A stretch of 64,000 bases of DNA from Tamarix chinensis (GCA_030549775.1 CM060177.1:93310736-93374735); one strand, 5' to 3'. Counted from the first letter of the stretch, positions 1 to 13,483 are shown. Made by a program: numbers and translations. Notes: a model not told the origin generated them from the sequence alone.

Positions 1-1585
1 GCCATTATTATCGTCTAGTGGAACGAACCCGGCACCTCATTCCCAACTCATATACTCTTCCACTTTAAATCATTAATATCTTATCTATTTGGTTGCTTAT
101 CTCAAATCATATTATTTTTCATGTTGAGTTTAAGGCCCCACTATTTTTAAACCGATGGAACAGACTTATGCACTTCTAAGGACAAAATGATTTTGAGCCA
201 CTATTATATTTCGATGGAATGGAGCCATAAAACACCTCTCAGGGAAACATTTTCCGGATCCACTATTCTAAAATTGGTGGAATGGTCTAAAACACTTCTT
301 AGGGACAACAAATCTGTGCTACGATTATCATTTGGTAGAATAGACCCATAATACACATAAGCCCGACTCACATGATCTTTCACTTTAAATGATTAATGTC
401 TTAATCATGATTTATTTGAAAGGTAGAGAACATAGTTAAAGTATTTAAAACACATCACAAAGATCCTAAGGTCATTCTCTAGGGTTAAGACCCTTCTATT
501 CCCCCAAAACCCTAGTTTCACACTTTTATCATAACTCTTCTTATGTTACTCTTTTACCCACCAAACTTATTACATCTTCCTCAAATATTATTATTATTAT
601 CAATATACTCAAATTTTAAGGCCTAAATATAAGGTCTCACACATGTGATAATAACCTTATCTCAATAGTTACTATTCTCGGGGCTCATAAATCCTAATTT
701 CACAAGTACATCATAAGTTTTCCTATAGGACTTTCTCAAACAATCACCATATTCAATATATGTTCCTAAAACGCTAATATTAACAAAATATTCAAATTCC
801 ATGGTATAACTCTACCATTTCATACATGTGATAATAGCCTTTCCATTTTAGGGTTACTATTGTAACACCCCAAAATTTACTAATGAAAATTTTCGTTTAC
901 AAAGTTAAGCGCGGAAGCTAAAACAATAAAAAGAAAGGGTGTTACCGCCACACTTGGTATAAGTCTGGTTTCCTCTACCATTCTCATACCAAGTGCTAAG
1001 GCTAAAATCATTATTCTGCTTAAATTAATATCATGATTACAGAAATCAGAATAGAGAGAACGTTAGATAAATACTGCTAATTAAAAATGACATTAGCAGT
1101 TTACAAAACTCAAGAGAAAAAATACAGGAGGACATGGGGTTCCAAATACAGCCTGAAATAAGATAGCAAAAGAAACACCGCATAGTCCTAAGCTCCCAAA
1201 TCCTAACTATCAGCATTTGACTAAGCTCAAAGGCTAACCTGCAAAGTCCACTGCCCATTGAATAGGCAAGAACCCATGAAAATGAACCCTTCAGTACTAC
1301 GGTACTGAGCAACCCTTTTATACCAAACTAGTATGATAAATCAGCATGGAACACATGCAAGGCATACAATTAACATGGTATAAGACATATACATATGCAT
1401 ACGATGATTGAGATACAATAATCACTTAGATAATCAAATTCCATCAAGGTCATGTACTACTCATATTCATTCATCTGAAACAACCGAAATTATTATTGAA
1501 CATCCTAGAGATACTATCTAATGTAATAATTAAAACCCAACTTCAGCATAATTCATGTCTCAGCATAAATCCCAACCAATCACAT

Positions 1586-1775
1586 ATATCACAGGTATAA
1601 TTTACTAAGATCCATATCATCCTAGATATACTTACAGGTATAGCATAATAAAATTCATAACATCACAGGTATGCTCACGGTATAGCATAATAAAATCCAT
1701 AACATCACAGGTATACTTACAGGTACTTCATAATAAGATCCATAACATCATAGGTATACTCACAGACATAATACC
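1586..1775. repeat. Tandem repeat, about 55-60 bp unit, three copies
   Basis: Consecutive units carry CATAACATCACAGGTATACT followed by a CAGGTAT...CATAATAAAATC tail. The unit is seen near 1645, 1695 and 1737. It is part of the solo LTR at 861-4898, and degraded counterparts exist in the other family A LTRs. Confidence 0.7.
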
Positions 1776-1779
1776 AACG

Positions 1780-2045
1780 TAGGTAGGCACTAAAGCTGCT
1801 ACCAAATCCACAGGTAGGCACAAAGGCTGCTACCAAACCATAGAAAAACGCAGGTAGGCGTGAAGGATGCTACCAAAACCTCAAGTAAGCATAAAGGCTA
1901 CGACCGAAAACACAGATAGGCACGAAGGCTACTACCGAAACTATAGGTAGGCACAAAGGCTACTACCGAAAATATAGAAAACCTCAGGTAGGCACAAAGG
2001 CTGCTACTGAAAATACAGGTAGGCACGAAGGCTCCTACCGAGACC
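1780..2045. repeat. Tandem repeat AGGTAGGCACRAAGGCTRCT, eight copies
   Basis: Eight units of about 30-42 bp, each beginning AGGTAGGC (or a one- or two-base variant) and running through CACRAAGGCTRCTACC plus an A-rich tail. Weaker descendants occur at 7570-7630 in the neighbouring LTR. This is a lineage-specific expansion inside the LTR. Confidence 0.85.
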
Positions 2046-3469
2046 ATCTAATAATCCGATAATCATTATTTCCATCAAATCATACCATTTCCATTTTTAT
2101 TTAATTTCTCGAGGGGAGATCAATCAACATGAATACACAAAGGTACTTCAGTCATACCAGCCGGTACAATAAGGCAACACAGTATCCTACTAACTATCAA
2201 CCCAAGGACACAAAAGTACCTTAGTCGCACTAGTACACGAAGGCAACACAGTACCCTACCGACAAGGACACCTAATCCATAAGTATGCATATCCCCTATT
2301 AGTCCGCTTAACAGAATAGAGTAAGATGTAGGGCCTAACTAGGGCACTAAGGCACATCAGCAAAAATCCAATATCAACTATGGGCTAAACCACGTCCTTA
2401 GGGTAGCGACCCCTAGGAGCCACCATTCCCGATCTCAAGGTCTTTCACTTTAAGTATTAGTATTTTATTAATGTGACCACGAAATTGCATACAATATAGA
2501 TAAATCCAATTTCCATACTTAATCATTTTTTATTATTTCTAATCATCTGGGAAAACCCCAATCAAGGTCAACATCGAGGCCAACATTAAAATATACTAAG
2601 GTCATCTTAGGCTCAATTATTCACATCTAGACACTTTAGGTCAAAAAAGACCAAAATACCCCTGAGACTAAAAATTCCCAAATTATCATCTATTTAAATA
2701 CTAATTCCATTTTATTTATTCATTTTCCATGAAAAGGCTAAAACACCATAATTAAATTATTTATTACACAATTTAAATTATCAGATATGGCAAGTGACCA
2801 TTTTGCCCTTATACATAATTTTGCACATAAAATTCTTTTCCACACCTCTTATCCATCCAAACACATACTCACATACTCAACAACAACTAATACATATTAG
2901 ACATGATTTTCAAGATAAATATCATAATACATAAAAAGACTAAATTACCCCTAGGGCACACATCCATAATAATTATTCCATAATTATCTCTAAGCATGCT
3001 CAACCTATTGTTTTATACATAATTATCATACAAATTATTTTTCCGTCATTAGAATCATTTTAATCATACTTTCATACTCGGCATAATTTACATAAGATAA
3101 CATGCTCGTTTTATCCGTTTTCATGATAATAATAATTAACACATAATTATATCGAAATAAATCATGCTTAACATATTTCATCCATCGAAAACCCTAATGT
3201 GCTATTACGCAATATTTATAATTTTGGTAAGGTATAATGGTAACCTGAATTCCAGAAAAAATACAAAAATAGCGGTATCCTACTAAAGTTATCGGATCCC
3301 GCTAATCAATCTTTCATACCTAAAAATAATACCGAAGTTACCGAATTAATATCTATCAGGTAAAATAATAATTGTAGTATAAAAATATTATTTTTTAAAA
3401 TTTACCAAAATACCCTTACAATTAATATGGGTACCAAATACACATGTGGTAAAATATTTCACTCACGCT

Positions 3470-4480
3470 GCACATGCAGCGTGAGCTTGCGTGAGGGAAC
3501 AAGGGGGCTGCTGGCTAGGCGAGAGGGTTGGCTGGGGAAGGTAGGGGGAAGGAGAGGGTGGTAGAGGTGGTGGTTAGCAGAGCTGGTGGCAGGTCGGCGG
3601 TTGCTGTGGAGTGGAAGCATGCAGAGGGATAGGTGTTGCGTGCGGCTCGAATGGCAAAAAGGAAGGGTGTAGGGGCTGCGAAGGTTGGGTGGTGATGGGC
3701 TGGGTGCTGCTGGTTGGCTGCGGTGGTGGTGATGCGGGGCTGGTAGTGGGCGGTGGATGCTGGTGGATGACGGGGCTAGGGAGATGGGTAAGGGGTTGCG
3801 ACGTGGTGGAAGTGGTAGGGAGAAGGGGATGGGGTGGAGGTTGGTACGAGCTGCATGGAGTTGGTTTGGTGGTGGCACTGGGTTTGGTGGCTGCAAAGGT
3901 GGTGAGACTGTGGTCGGGGGTGTCGAGTGGTTCGAAGGTTGGGGTGCTGCTGGACTAGTGTGGTGCGCTGGTTGGAGCTGCAGGAAGAATGGAGGAGGTG
4001 GCAGGGAGGTTGGGTGTTGGAGCTGCTGGTGGCGGTTACTGGTGCAGGCGGGGTGATGCTACGGTGGTGTTTGAGTGGAAGGAAAACCAAACAAAAAGAG
4101 GGGGAGCGACGAGGGTTGTGTGCTGCACTGCTCAAGGGTACTAGCCAAAAGAAAATAGGGGCTGGGGTTGAGAGGCGTATGCATGTGCTATATGCAGGGG
4201 CTTGGGTTTTTTTGGTGGAAAGTGTGTATAGGAGAGTGGAGGGTTGTTTGGGGTGTGTATGTGTAGCGTGGATGTGTGTTTATGTATGGGTGTCATGCGT
4301 GTGTATGCAGAGAGGGAGGGTTGCTAGGAGGAATAGTAGGTTGGGGGAAATGTGTTGGAGTGTGTAAGTGTGTGTCGCGTGTGGCGTGTATATGTGTGTA
4401 TAAATGCAGAGACGAGGGGATGGTTGAGTAAAGTAAGAAAATGAGGGAGCAGGGATAATATTTAGGGGGAAGGGACAACA
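3470..4480 (-). other. C/T-rich leader-like block of LTR (minus strand)
   Basis: On the minus strand this is rich in C and T and could encode several overlapping Pro/Ser/His-rich frames (for example 3459-3896 and 3776-4135). Equivalent blocks lie at 6290-7060, 11990-12870, 34180-35100 and 39470-40480 at the same place in related LTRs. In the better preserved copies a TATA box lies at or just beyond its upstream side. I read it as transcribed LTR leader rather than genes, because the frames are not conserved between copies. Confidence 0.5.
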
Positions 4481-4934
4481 AATGACAGAGGGAGAGAGAG
4501 AGAAGAAAAATTATATTTTATATTTTAAATTTAAATTTAATTTAGGTAAATTAGAATATTGGGTAGAAATATAATTCGAGGAAAAATAAACTGATTTGAG
4601 ATAGGTTTAAATAAAAAGGAAAAGATAAAATAATCAAGAATAAATTTTAGGAATTTATTTCGATTACAAGTCACGGTTATTAATAAAATAATTAGGCTAA
4701 GATTTATGGCTATAAATTTGGATTAAAAATAAATAGTTGCTTTCTATCAACTTTTTAACCTGAATATTTTTGTCTAAAACCATCATATTAATATGAATAA
4801 TAATAATGCTTTTAATATTAAACCTTATAAAATAATAATTATAACTAATCATATGATTATTAATTCATAATTAACGTTTCTAAAAACGGGATATTACAAC
4901 TATTCCCAAATCAAGCCTTTTTCATACTTTATTA

Positions 4935-5722
4935 GGGGAATTATTCTTTCATCGTGTAGGACCTTTTTGTCTTTTTATTGAAGAAGAATGATGCTCAAAG
5001 TTGATGTACCCTTTAAAGCTTGAAGTCGTCTTCAACCAAATGCCATGATGTGAATTCGATCTTCACCAAGATCATATCAATTCTAAAGAAAAATTACAAA
5101 GTTTTCTCTAGAAAACAATGCCTAAACTCTTAGGATAAACTTACTTGAAGAGAAGAAAGGGAGGTCAAATTCTCTCTTGAGAAGCTATCAAAACCTTATT
5201 TTATTAATCAACCAAATCAATTCATGCATACTAAATTTACAAGGCTCCACCATATTTATATATAAACACATATGTAAGTCTAGTTTATCCTTTTACTAAT
5301 CAGACCCAAACCAACTAGCCTAATTAACAAAATACTAAACTAATGTATGTCTATTGTATACATAATGGTTTACAATTATAAATGACAAGACATTACAAAG
5401 TATACATAAAATATCAAAGCTACATAAAACCCTAATCATGATAATGTATTGAATAATAAAGTAATCAAGATTCATGTCTTGTTGCTTTGTCTTCCATGCA
5501 ACTTTTTAACCCTTGCATTGTCATTGTATAGCACACTAGATATCCTTGGTGAATTCTTCTTCTTGCAAACATATATAATACCTACAATAATTACTTAATG
5601 AAATAATATTAGGGTTATTATGAAGTTGTTTAATATTTTTAAGAAAAATTAGTACCATCTCTAAATATGCTATCTCTTAACCTCTAACATGAGAAGAATG
5701 AGATGGAGATGCTCCTGCATCA
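4935..5722 (-). mobile_element. LTR-like insertion in family A LTR
   Basis: The host LTR breaks off after CATACTTTATTA near 4934 and resumes with GTCATTCACAACTA at about 5727, as seen by comparison with 11345-11380. The inserted stretch of about 790 bp ends GATGCTCCTGCATCA. On the minus strand this gives TGATGCAGGAGCATC, which matches the start of the gypsy LTR at 22485. A TATATATAAATATGG box (minus) near 5245-5270 fits an LTR promoter. The left boundary is uncertain and no clean target duplication was found (ATTAG/ATTAA is possible). Confidence 0.45.
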
Positions 5723-8700
5723 TTAAGTCATTCACAACTACTCTAAACACTTATTATAAACTCCTTAGCATACTTTAGATGATATAACACCTTAAAATAC
5801 TTTGATTCTCATATTAAACCCATGTTGACTAAAATTCCCATACCGATTACAAAACCCTTAGTCCATGCAAATCTTACATATATTGGTAAGTATATCAAAA
5901 CACACCATTTATCTCCATATGCCTTACATTTCACACTCATCATCCTTCATACACCTATTTTACAACCATATATTGCACCGAGGGTTTTCCAATCTCCAAT
6001 TACATATTTTCTATCATATAATATCAACCGCATATCATATCATTAACAATCATACATTTAATCACATGATAACAATAACATGGTATGACACAAAAACATG
6101 CATAACACTTAGCAAAATAAAAATCCTAAACTACGACAAGTATACCTACAAAAACGACTCTAGTCTCTAAGCATGAAAATCCTATCCTTCCTCTTTTGAA
6201 ACTTTGAGAAAATCACCTAAGAAATCACAATAAAATACCATTAGGATTGAACCACATAATTAAAAAAAATGTTAATGAAATGGTAGGGTGAAAGAATGGC
6301 GAAAACCTGAACCAACTAAGGTGAGTGTTTGGGAAACTTTGCGCAGCCAAATGGGAAGGAATGTTGGGTTGTACCGAGGGGGAGGATATAGCAATGACTG
6401 TTGGTGCCATAGCTAGGGAGTGTGCACTAGTGTAAGTGGTCAAAGCAGGGGCATGTGCACTGGTTGGTTTGGCCAAAAGGTGATGGTGTGGTATGGTTAG
6501 TGTGGCTAAATGGTGGGGTGGTGTTTGGTTGTTGTGGCTGCAACCAAGGAACGAAAAGGAAGGAGGGATCTGCTATGAGTTTAGCCAAAAAGTGGGGTGG
6601 TGCCCCAACGAGAATAGTAGTTGGTTGGGGGTTGGAATGGCAAAAGTGATCAAAGGAGGTGAGGATGTTTTGGTGAGGGATGTCGATGGTGGTTTTTAAG
6701 GATTATTTTGGCAACAGTGAGGAGGAGAAGAAGAAGGAAGAATATGATGTTTTGGTGGTGGAGCTTCTGCGGAAAAATAAAGAGAGAAAAGAGATGGTTG
6801 GGGGCATTCGTCCTTGGGTATATGTATGCATATACATGCACACAGAGATGGGGAGAAGGGGGTGCGATCGAGTGAGATTTTTCAACCCCCAACCTTCAAC
6901 CATATGAGTTGGGAGTGGCTGGTAGGTGATGGGGGTGTGAAAGAATTATCTAAGGACAATATTTCATGCAGGAAGAAAGGGGAAAAGGAAGGAGGGGTCG
7001 GGCAAAAGAACAAAAAGGAGAAAGAAAAAAAGGAAAAATAGGGAAAAGAAAAGGAGTAGATAATAGGTTTGGTCTTTAGATTAGAATAAGAATAATATAA
7101 TTTAGTTCAGGATATTAAGATATTTTAATTATCAATCAAATGGATTATGCCAAAATTTTAGGGTTATAGAGTTAGGGTAAGGTGAGAATATTAATTTTCT
7201 GAGATTAAGATTTGGATACAATATAAATCACTTGGGATTATATTTAGCTAAATTTTGGGGTATTATATCATGACACATTCAATAATAATACATATGAGAA
7301 TATGTCATAAAAATATTGAATTATACAAGCGATAACAAATAGGATATCATGTCATAGTATATACATTATCAAGGTACATCCTCATCATACAGTTATTTTT
7401 AATCATTATACAAAACTTAATAATTGTAGTATACCAAGGGCATTCCATGCAGGAAAGACACCAAATTATTCTTAACCGATTTCCATAAAGATCACATTAT
7501 ATATCATAATTCCAATAACCATACCAATAAATTCCAAAACTTCACAAATAGGGCCCAAAAGCAATTGATGAACATAGGTAGGGTACAAAGGCAACTACTT
7601 ACCACAAATAGGGTATGAAGGCAACAACCAAACACATCGATCCATTTCAATTCTACTAAATGACAATGATTTACTTCTATTTTTTATTATTCAAGGGGAG
7701 ATAGTATCAATTTGGAAACACTAAGGTACTTCAATCATACCAGCGTACTAAGGCAATACGATATCCTACTAACTATCAACCTAAGGGCACTAAGGTACCA
7801 TAGTTGCACTAGCACACAAAGGAAGCATAGTACCATATTAATAAAGAAACCTAATCTATAAGTATGCATACCCTTTATTAAATTTGAGGAGCTAAGTAGA
7901 GTAAGATATAAGACTTGGTTGAGCCACAAAGGCACGCCGGTAAAAATCCCAACCAAATTATGGGATAAACCATGCCTTTAAGCTAACTACCCTAAAGGGA
8001 AACCATTTCTAATCTTGAATTCTTCGTGTTAAATATTAATATTTTGATAAGATGATTATAAAATATCACATAATGCACACCAAATCTCATTTTCATACTT
8101 AATTGTTTTTCCTTTATTTCTAATTCCATACTTAACTATTTTTCCTTTATTTTGAATTATTCAAGTTAACCCTAAGATCAATGGTTCAAGAAAAAGCTAA
8201 GTCAACACTAAGGTTAACCTAAGAGTCCATTAAGGCCAACCTAGTCTGATTATTCACATTTAGGCAAATTAGGTTATAAATGACCACAATACCCTTTATA
8301 GGTGATTTACTCATTAAATTCTCACTTTAATACCCTTTATTTTCATAATTAAATAAAATTCATAGAATATCTAAATAACATTTAAATAACCTCTTTAGCA
8401 TAAATTCATAATTTTGGAGAATTTTAGAAATATTAAAATTATCATTTTACCCCTAAAACACAAGTAAGCTCATTTAGCCCATAAAACCATAATCATGCAT
8501 ATCTAACATACCCTTTTTCACATACTACGCATACTTAACATAATACAACACTTACTGGACATATATGTTGTAAAACTATATATTTCATGTGAAAAGACTA
8601 AAATATCCCAAGAGCATATAAAACTTTAATGACTTATAACTATACCTAAACATGCTCAAATATTAATATAGTATATATCAAACTTTAAGTAAAACATGTG

Positions 8701-9696
8701 AGGAATATATTGCTAAACTCAAAAATAACAAAATAGGTATTGGCTAGGACAAAATAGCCCTTAAGCTAGCCATCCCCTATAACACATGTATAAATATTTT
8801 ACCACAAACAACTCTATTTTAGCATGATATCATACATATAGTAAAGTACATAAATTTAACATGTTCATACACAAATTCACATGGTCACATATTTTCATGG
8901 AGTTACAAGGAAGCATAGTTTCACTTAAGCATATCATAGAAACCCTAAAACATGGTATCACATAATTTTTACACTATTGATAGGAGCATATGGGTTACCA
9001 CCTTTTTAGCTATATGAAAAGAGAATAAGAGCACCATAAACCCTAGATCCCAACAATATAATATTCTCCTTAAAAATATAAAAACTCCAACAAGATCATT
9101 AAAATCTACCAAAACAAAAAATAATAATAAGAACATAACAAAATAATAAGACAATAGTTATTATCATCAAAAACCAAAAAGGAAAAGAGCTATACCCAAC
9201 AATGGGTAGTGCATGAAGAGGAGAGATATAAGGAAACAAATGTCTTCAAATTTCTACCAAGACTAACATTTATATCTATAAGGAAAAAATAATAAGGCTA
9301 GATAAATGATCAAGAGAAGAAGAACCATAAAAAATGAAGAGAAGAGAAGAAGGAGATTTGAGTCTCATCTTAGAGGACAAAGGGAGAAATTTTCTTCAAC
9401 ACTTAGGCAAAACTCAAAGAAAGAAGATAGATGAGAGAGAAAAAGCAACAAGTGTTAGGAACTCACTAACCTTAATCCATTTTTGCTTGAAAAATTAAGC
9501 ACCAATGGATCATAACTTTAGGTGTTAGGAAATGAAGAAAATAGAGAGGGATTAAAAGAGGGAGGGTCAGCGGCTAGGATCAATAAGAGCTAACAAGGAT
9601 AGCCCAAGAACAAAAAGGAAGGCTAGAGGATAAGGAAACAAAAGTAGAAAATTTTAGATATGGCTAAGAGTTAAATGTGCAACCAAAGGGCATAAG

Positions 9697-12600
9697 TGTT
9701 ACACTCCAAATTTTACTACTAAAATTTTTATTTTACAGCGGAAGCACATAATCAAAATCATAGGTGTTACCGCCATAATTGATGTAAGTCTAGTTTACCT
9801 TATCATCCTTACATCAATCATAAGACTAAAATTATTCAAAGTAAAATAGAGAAAGTAGAAATGAGAGAAGATTTATAAATATAAATATGAGTTTGGAGAT
9901 TTACTCTAGGGTAAAATAACAAAGTAAATTAAAAAGGGATACCATAGATTGAAGAGTCCAAAAGGTATCCGAGTAAAAACATCATCCGGATAATATGACT
10001 CTTCACCTAAATACCCAATAATGCATCAAAGATAGCAAAATCATCCAACTAGTCCTCACAGACCTACACAAAAGCATTAGTGTCATCTACTTGTGGGAAT
10101 GAGCGGCACCTATGAAAATGATAGTCAATACACTATGTATTGAGCAAGGTAACAATACTATCGAGGTAGGAAGACAGCTAAATACATACATTCATAGAAG
10201 AGGATAAGTATAGGTACAAAACACATAAAGTATCATAAGGTAAGTACTGATATAGGCATCTTTATTAGATATAACTATTTTTATTCTTTTATTTATGTTG
10301 AGTTCAAGGACCCCACTATTCTTAAACCAATGGAATGGTCTGAATCACCTCTTAAGGAAACACATCTGAGCCACTATTATCATCTAGTGGAACGGATCCA
10401 ACACCTCTTAGGAAAAAACTCTCTAGAGCCACTATTCTTAAACTAGTGGAATGGTCTAAAATACCTCTCAGGGACAACACACTTGAGCCACTATTATAGT
10501 TCGGTAGAATGGACCCATAAACACATTAGTCCTAACTCACATACTCTTCCACTTTAAGTTATTAATATCTTATCCATTAGGTTACTTATCTCACATCATA
10601 TTCTTATTCACAATGAGTATAAGGTCCCGCTATTCTTAATCTGGTGGAATGGACTGAAGCACCTCACAGGAACAACACACCTAAGCCACTATTATCATCT
10701 GGTGGAATGGATCCATGAAAAACCTCTCAGGGTAAAAAAAAAAACTCCTGAGCCAGTATTCTTAAACTGGTGGAATGATCTAAAGCACCTCTCAATGACA
10801 ATACACCTGAACCATTATTATCATCTTGTGCAACGAACCCATAAACACCTTGGCCCAACTCACTTGATCTTTCACTTTAAATAATTAATGTCATATTCAT
10901 AATTGATTTACCAAGTACAGAACATGTTTGAAATAGGTAAGGCACGTCATAAGATCATAAAGCCATTATATAGGGTTAAGACCCTTATATTTTCCTAAAA
11001 CTCTAATTTACATTTTTATCGTACCCTTCTTCTATTACTCTTTTAACCACCACACTTAGAACCTATTCTTAAATTATGATTATTATCAACATAGTCAAAT
11101 TTTAAGGCCCAACTCTAAGGTCTTACACATATAATAATAACCCTATATCAAAAACTACTATACCCGAGGTTTATAAAGCCTAATTTCACAAATCCATCAT
11201 AACTTTTCTTGTGGGTCTCAAAAAAAAAATACTAGATTCAATATACATCCCCAATAAAAATATATTCGAATTACCTAGTCTAACTCTACCATTTCACACA
11301 TGTGATAATAGCCTCCGCATTTTAGGGTTAATAATCCCATATCAAACCATTTTCATACTTTATTAAACTTAGGTCATTCACAACTATTCTAAGCACTTCA
11401 TATAAACTCCTTGGCACATTTTGGATGATATAATACCTTGAAATACCATGATTCTCATATTTAACCCACATTGACCAAAGTGTCATTTATCGGTAACAAA
11501 TCCTTATTTCACGTAAATCTTATATGTTTGGTAACATTATCCCCCAAATTCTCCATTTATTTTCATATAATTTATTGTACTCATTTCATACTCATCATAT
11601 CTTACTTAATATATCCATGATACAACCATAGTTCACACCAAGGGTTTTTCCAAATCAAATAACAATACCACATAATTGTTACTTACTCATTTTCAATCAT
11701 ATAATATCAACCGCATCTCATAACATTAACAGCCATATATTAGTTCACATAATAACAATAACATGCATAACATTTAGCAATCAAAAATCCTAGACTACGA
11801 CAAGTATCCTTACAAAAACAACTCCAGTCTCTAAGCATGCAAATCCTATTCTGCCTCTGCCAGAACAAAGGAAAAATCACCTAAGAAATCATAATAAAAC
11901 ACCATTAAGATTAACCATCATAATTAAGGAAATATTAAGGAAATGGAAGGGTGTGATAATGGAGGATTAAACCAATACAGACCACTTTGGGAGAGCAATG
12001 GTGGTAGCTACTAAAACAAGGGGTATGTTGTTTGATTGTTGGGGTCGGGTAGTGGATGTTGTGTTGTGTTGCAGGCTACCAAATGTAGAGGGGTGCACTA
12101 GTGGAGGTTGCCAAAGCTAGAGTGGTGGCTACGGGTGAAGTTGTCAGGTGGTTGTAGTTGGAGCTGCCGAAGGGGAGGTGTGGGTTATGGTTGAAGTTGT
12201 CGAAGAGGAGGTGGGTGCACCAGCTGTTAGTGTTGCATCCAAGGAAGAAAAGAAAGGGGGAGGCTGCAAGGTGTTTGGCCCAAGGTGGAGGGGATGTGAT
12301 GCGATGTTGTTGCTGCAACTGAGGAGAAATAAGAATGGAAGGGGTTGTAGTGTGTTTGGTTGGTGAATGGGGGTCGTAACATAGGATTTTGTTGATGGTT
12401 GTGAGGGATTTTTTGGTGTGGTTTGATGTAGGTGGTAGAGGTGCCCCTCTTGGGCTCACTAGTAATGGGTATTTGAGGTTGTTTTTGTGATGGCAAGGAG
12501 GAGGTGAAGGAGGAAGAAGGCGCTGCTATTTCTGCATAAAACAAAAGGGAAAGAAGAGAGGTGGTCGAGGAATTTATTTCTTGATATTTATATATATACA

Positions 12601-13124
12601 TGCACATGTAGAGATGATAGACGGGGTGCAGCAGCTGAAAGAAATCAACCCCAACCCACGATCATGGAGTTGGGAATTGATATGTTGATGGGGGTAAGTG
12701 ATGGTTTGGCAAGTGATAAAGGAGTGATGGGGTGTTCCAGGCATTATCTGTGGATAATGTTTCATGCAGTAAGAAGGGGGAAAAGAAAAAGGAGAGGGAC
12801 AAAGAGCCGAATAAAGGAAGAAAGAGAAAGAATAGAAAAAGGGAAAGAGGGAAAAGAAATAGTAAGGTTAATATGTTTAGTTTTTAATTAGGATAAGATT
12901 AATATAATTTAGGTTAGGATATTAGGATATTTTAATTATCGATAATTCAAGGTTAGTTTTAGGTTAGAAAAGATATTAATAACCTAAAATAAAAATTATG
13001 ATTAGGTTAAGATTTAGGATTTATAAAGTTAGGCTAAGATAGAAAAGTAAATGTCCCTAGGTTAGAATTAAGTTACGATATTAATTACTTAGGATTAGGT
13101 TTAGCTAAATTTTGGGGTATTGCA
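9697..13124 (-). mobile_element. Solo LTR, family A, TSD ATAAG
   Basis: It starts TGTTACACTCC and ends GGGGTATTGCA, flanked by ATAAG at 9692-9696 and 13125-13129. At 3,428 bp it contains all family blocks: ACCGCCAT near 9768, four or more CCACTATT...GTGG hairpins (10310-10830), the GTGATAATAGCC tract near 11300, a G-rich block near 12000-12500 and AT-rich end sequence. No coding capacity survives; the open frames at 12076-12459 and 12227-12607 fall in the skewed block. Confidence 0.9.
10305..10835. repeat. Array of CCACTA...TAGTGG hairpin units
   Basis: Units such as CCACTATTATCATCTAGTGG (about 10373) and CCACTATTCTTAAACTAGTGG (about 10429; 21 bases, of which the six outer bases on each side pair) recur every 60-110 bp. 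Each is followed by AAYGGWCC and a CTCAGGG-type segment. Similar arrays sit at 130-340, 31850-32170 and 37630-37980 in other copies. Confidence 0.75.
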
Positions 13125-13462
13125 ATAAGCCCTTATGGTTGAGTGATAAAGTAAGGGCATAGAGAGAGTGAGAGGTGTGATCTAATTTGGTGTTACTTGT
13201 GAGCCAAATGGAGTGATGGGAGTAATTAGAATGAAGTTCAAGTTTTTTTAAAATTAAATTTATTTGTATTGAATCATTTTTCTGTTATTATTTTATATTT
13301 TCTAGTTAGTGATGGGTTAGATAATCAAGCTAGTTTAAATTTTCTAAAAGTGAATTTATTTTTTATTTTCCATATTTAAAATTTAATGGAGAATGTAAAA
13401 GCATTTCTCCATATAAAAATAAGACAATGAATTCACTTATTCGTATAAGAAGGGTGGATTAT

Positions 13463-13483
13463 ATACACACACACACACACACA
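13463..13483. repeat. (AC)n microsatellite
   Basis: About ten AC dinucleotides in a row, in otherwise AT-rich unique-looking DNA. Confidence 0.9.

Larger units (their letters stand above)
861..4898 (-). mobile_element. Solo LTR, family A, TSD ACTAT
   Basis: It begins TGTAACACCCC and ends GGGATATTACA, and is flanked by ACTAT at 856-860 and at 4899-4903. It is 4,038 bp long with no gag or pol inside, so it is a solo LTR, the usual product of recombination between two LTRs. It sits inside a related LTR; the interrupted host sequence reads through at 11300-11370 in another copy. Two tandem arrays (1586-1775 and 1780-2045) and a GC-rich stretch (3470-4380) lie inside. The Pro/Ser-rich open frames there look like by-products of skewed composition. 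Confidence 0.9.
1..7267 (-). mobile_element. Family A long LTR (gypsy), left end outside window
   Basis: The pieces 1-860, 4904-4934 and 5723-7267 together read like the complete family A LTR at 9697-13124. The shared parts include the CCACTATT...GTGG hairpin units near 170-330, the TTTCAYACATGTGATAATAGCC tract near 815-840, the G-rich stretch near 6300-7060 and the GGGGTATTATA terminus at 7261-7267. The left terminus lies before the window, so no target duplication can be checked. Orientation is minus, taken from the pol-bearing relative at 37015-43330. It is interrupted by a solo LTR (861-4898) and another insert (4935-5722). No protein coding is expected. Confidence 0.75.
7268..13240 (-). 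mobile_element. Older family A LTR fragment, split by a solo LTR
   Basis: From 7268 the sequence enters the middle of another family A LTR. It shows the ATAGGTAGGGTACAAAGGCAAC remnants near 7570 and the GGTACTTCAATCATACCAGC tract near 7723, both matching the order in 861-4898. It runs to 9691, is cut by the solo LTR at 9697-13124, and resumes at 13130. Its right end was not recognised; the limit of about 13240 is where family resemblance fades. Confidence 0.6.

Noticed and set aside
3459..4367. Overlapping 100-146-residue frames on both strands, Pro/Ser/His-rich or Gly/Trp-rich
   Set aside because: They lie in a skewed LTR block, overlap one another on both strands, have no domain, and are not conserved in the equivalent blocks at 6290, 12000, 34200 and 39500.
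5822..6170. Two overlapping 74- and 101-residue frames
   Set aside because: They fall in family A LTR sequence, and the matching stretch at 11500-11790 does not keep either frame.
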